A DNA stretch of 64,000 nucleotides from the NCBI RefSeq assembly GCF_015070385.1, contig NZ_JADCSA010000006.1:124001-188000 (forward strand), given 5' to 3'. The translations under genes were made by a program, and so were the position numbers. The DNA is from Nocardioides malaquae. Its GTDB lineage: Bacteria; Actinomycetota; Actinomycetes; Propionibacteriales; Nocardioidaceae. Below are positions 62,782 through 64,000 of this stretch, piece by piece (position 1 is the stretch's first letter; the number at the start of each line of letters is the position of its first letter). The notes below the pieces were generated by a model, which saw only the letters and a list, made by a program, of their open reading frames with translations, was not told the DNA's origin and ran no database searches.

Positions 62782-64000
<1,219 letters not shown>

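Overview
The window is one continuous piece of a high-GC actinobacterial chromosome. The base composition, heavy GTG start use, four-base ATGA/GTGA stop-start overlaps, recurring GTACG-type runs and gene content suggest a Nocardioides-like member of the Propionibacteriales; that placement is an inference from style, not from a marker gene. Coding density is very high and no gap between genes exceeds 300 bases. I recognise no rRNA, tRNA, CRISPR array, insertion sequence or phage gene. Two genes are cut by the window edges (the first and the last).

Layout. 1-7.5 kb: a tightly overlapping five-gene operon on the + strand, SWIM zinc finger protein - DUF5691 - MoxR-type AAA ATPase - DUF5682 - VWA protein, an ATPase/VWA chaperone-like system of unknown function. 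7.6-10.2 kb (-): a secreted cutinase/PET-hydrolase-like enzyme and a zinc-ribbon SDR. 10.3-15.5 kb (+): NarL-type two-component system followed by a MacB-like ABC ATPase and FtsX-type permease, with a repeated dyad before the kinase and before the ABC genes. 15.6-19.4 kb (-): operon of a possible hotdog-fold protein, a class V aminotransferase and an MFS transporter with an unusual C-terminal extension. 19.6-23.4 kb (+): an unrecognised regulator-like protein, a DEAD-box helicase and a lipoprotein. 23.5-25.3 kb (-): YceI, a 44-residue protein and a pirin. 25.4-30.4 kb (+): a GH1 homologue with altered active-site residues and two glycosyltransferases, facing a UDP-glucose dehydrogenase. 31.6-34.2 kb (-): PadR regulator plus dienoyl-CoA-reductase-like flavoenzyme.

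34.3-38.3 kb (+): CoA-transferase/racemase, lipoprotein, second DEAD-box helicase with a structured leader, PPOX-family protein. 38.5-42.6 kb (+): PadR - ABC ATPase - FtsX permease operon with a long operator-like palindrome. 42.6-47.0 kb: a MerR regulator divergent from fadA-fadB (beta-oxidation). 47.2-49.0 kb (-): a DUF429 domain fused to a RelA/SpoT-type synthetase domain. 49.1-53.9 kb (+): an ABC exporter-like pair and an amino acid ABC importer. 54.1-56.5 kb: histidine phosphatase-like protein, SDR, membrane protein. 56.7-64 kb (+): TetR - TIGR03084 protein - AtuA - acyl-CoA dehydrogenase - carboxyltransferase - biotin carboxylase, a catabolic operon for a branched or terpenoid acyl-CoA.

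Taken together the region is rich in lipid/acyl-CoA catabolism (fadA, fadB, racemase, dienoyl-CoA reductase-like enzyme, acyl-CoA carboxylase) under several local regulators whose likely operators are visible as dyads. Many genes start six or seven bases after a TAnnnT box, which points to widespread leaderless transcription. The most unusual items are the SWIM/MoxR/DUF5682/VWA operon, the DUF429-RelA/SpoT fusion with a changed catalytic residue, the PET-hydrolase-like enzyme, the atypical GH1 protein, and a shared GTGACA-N7-TGTCAC dyad in front of two acyl-CoA genes.
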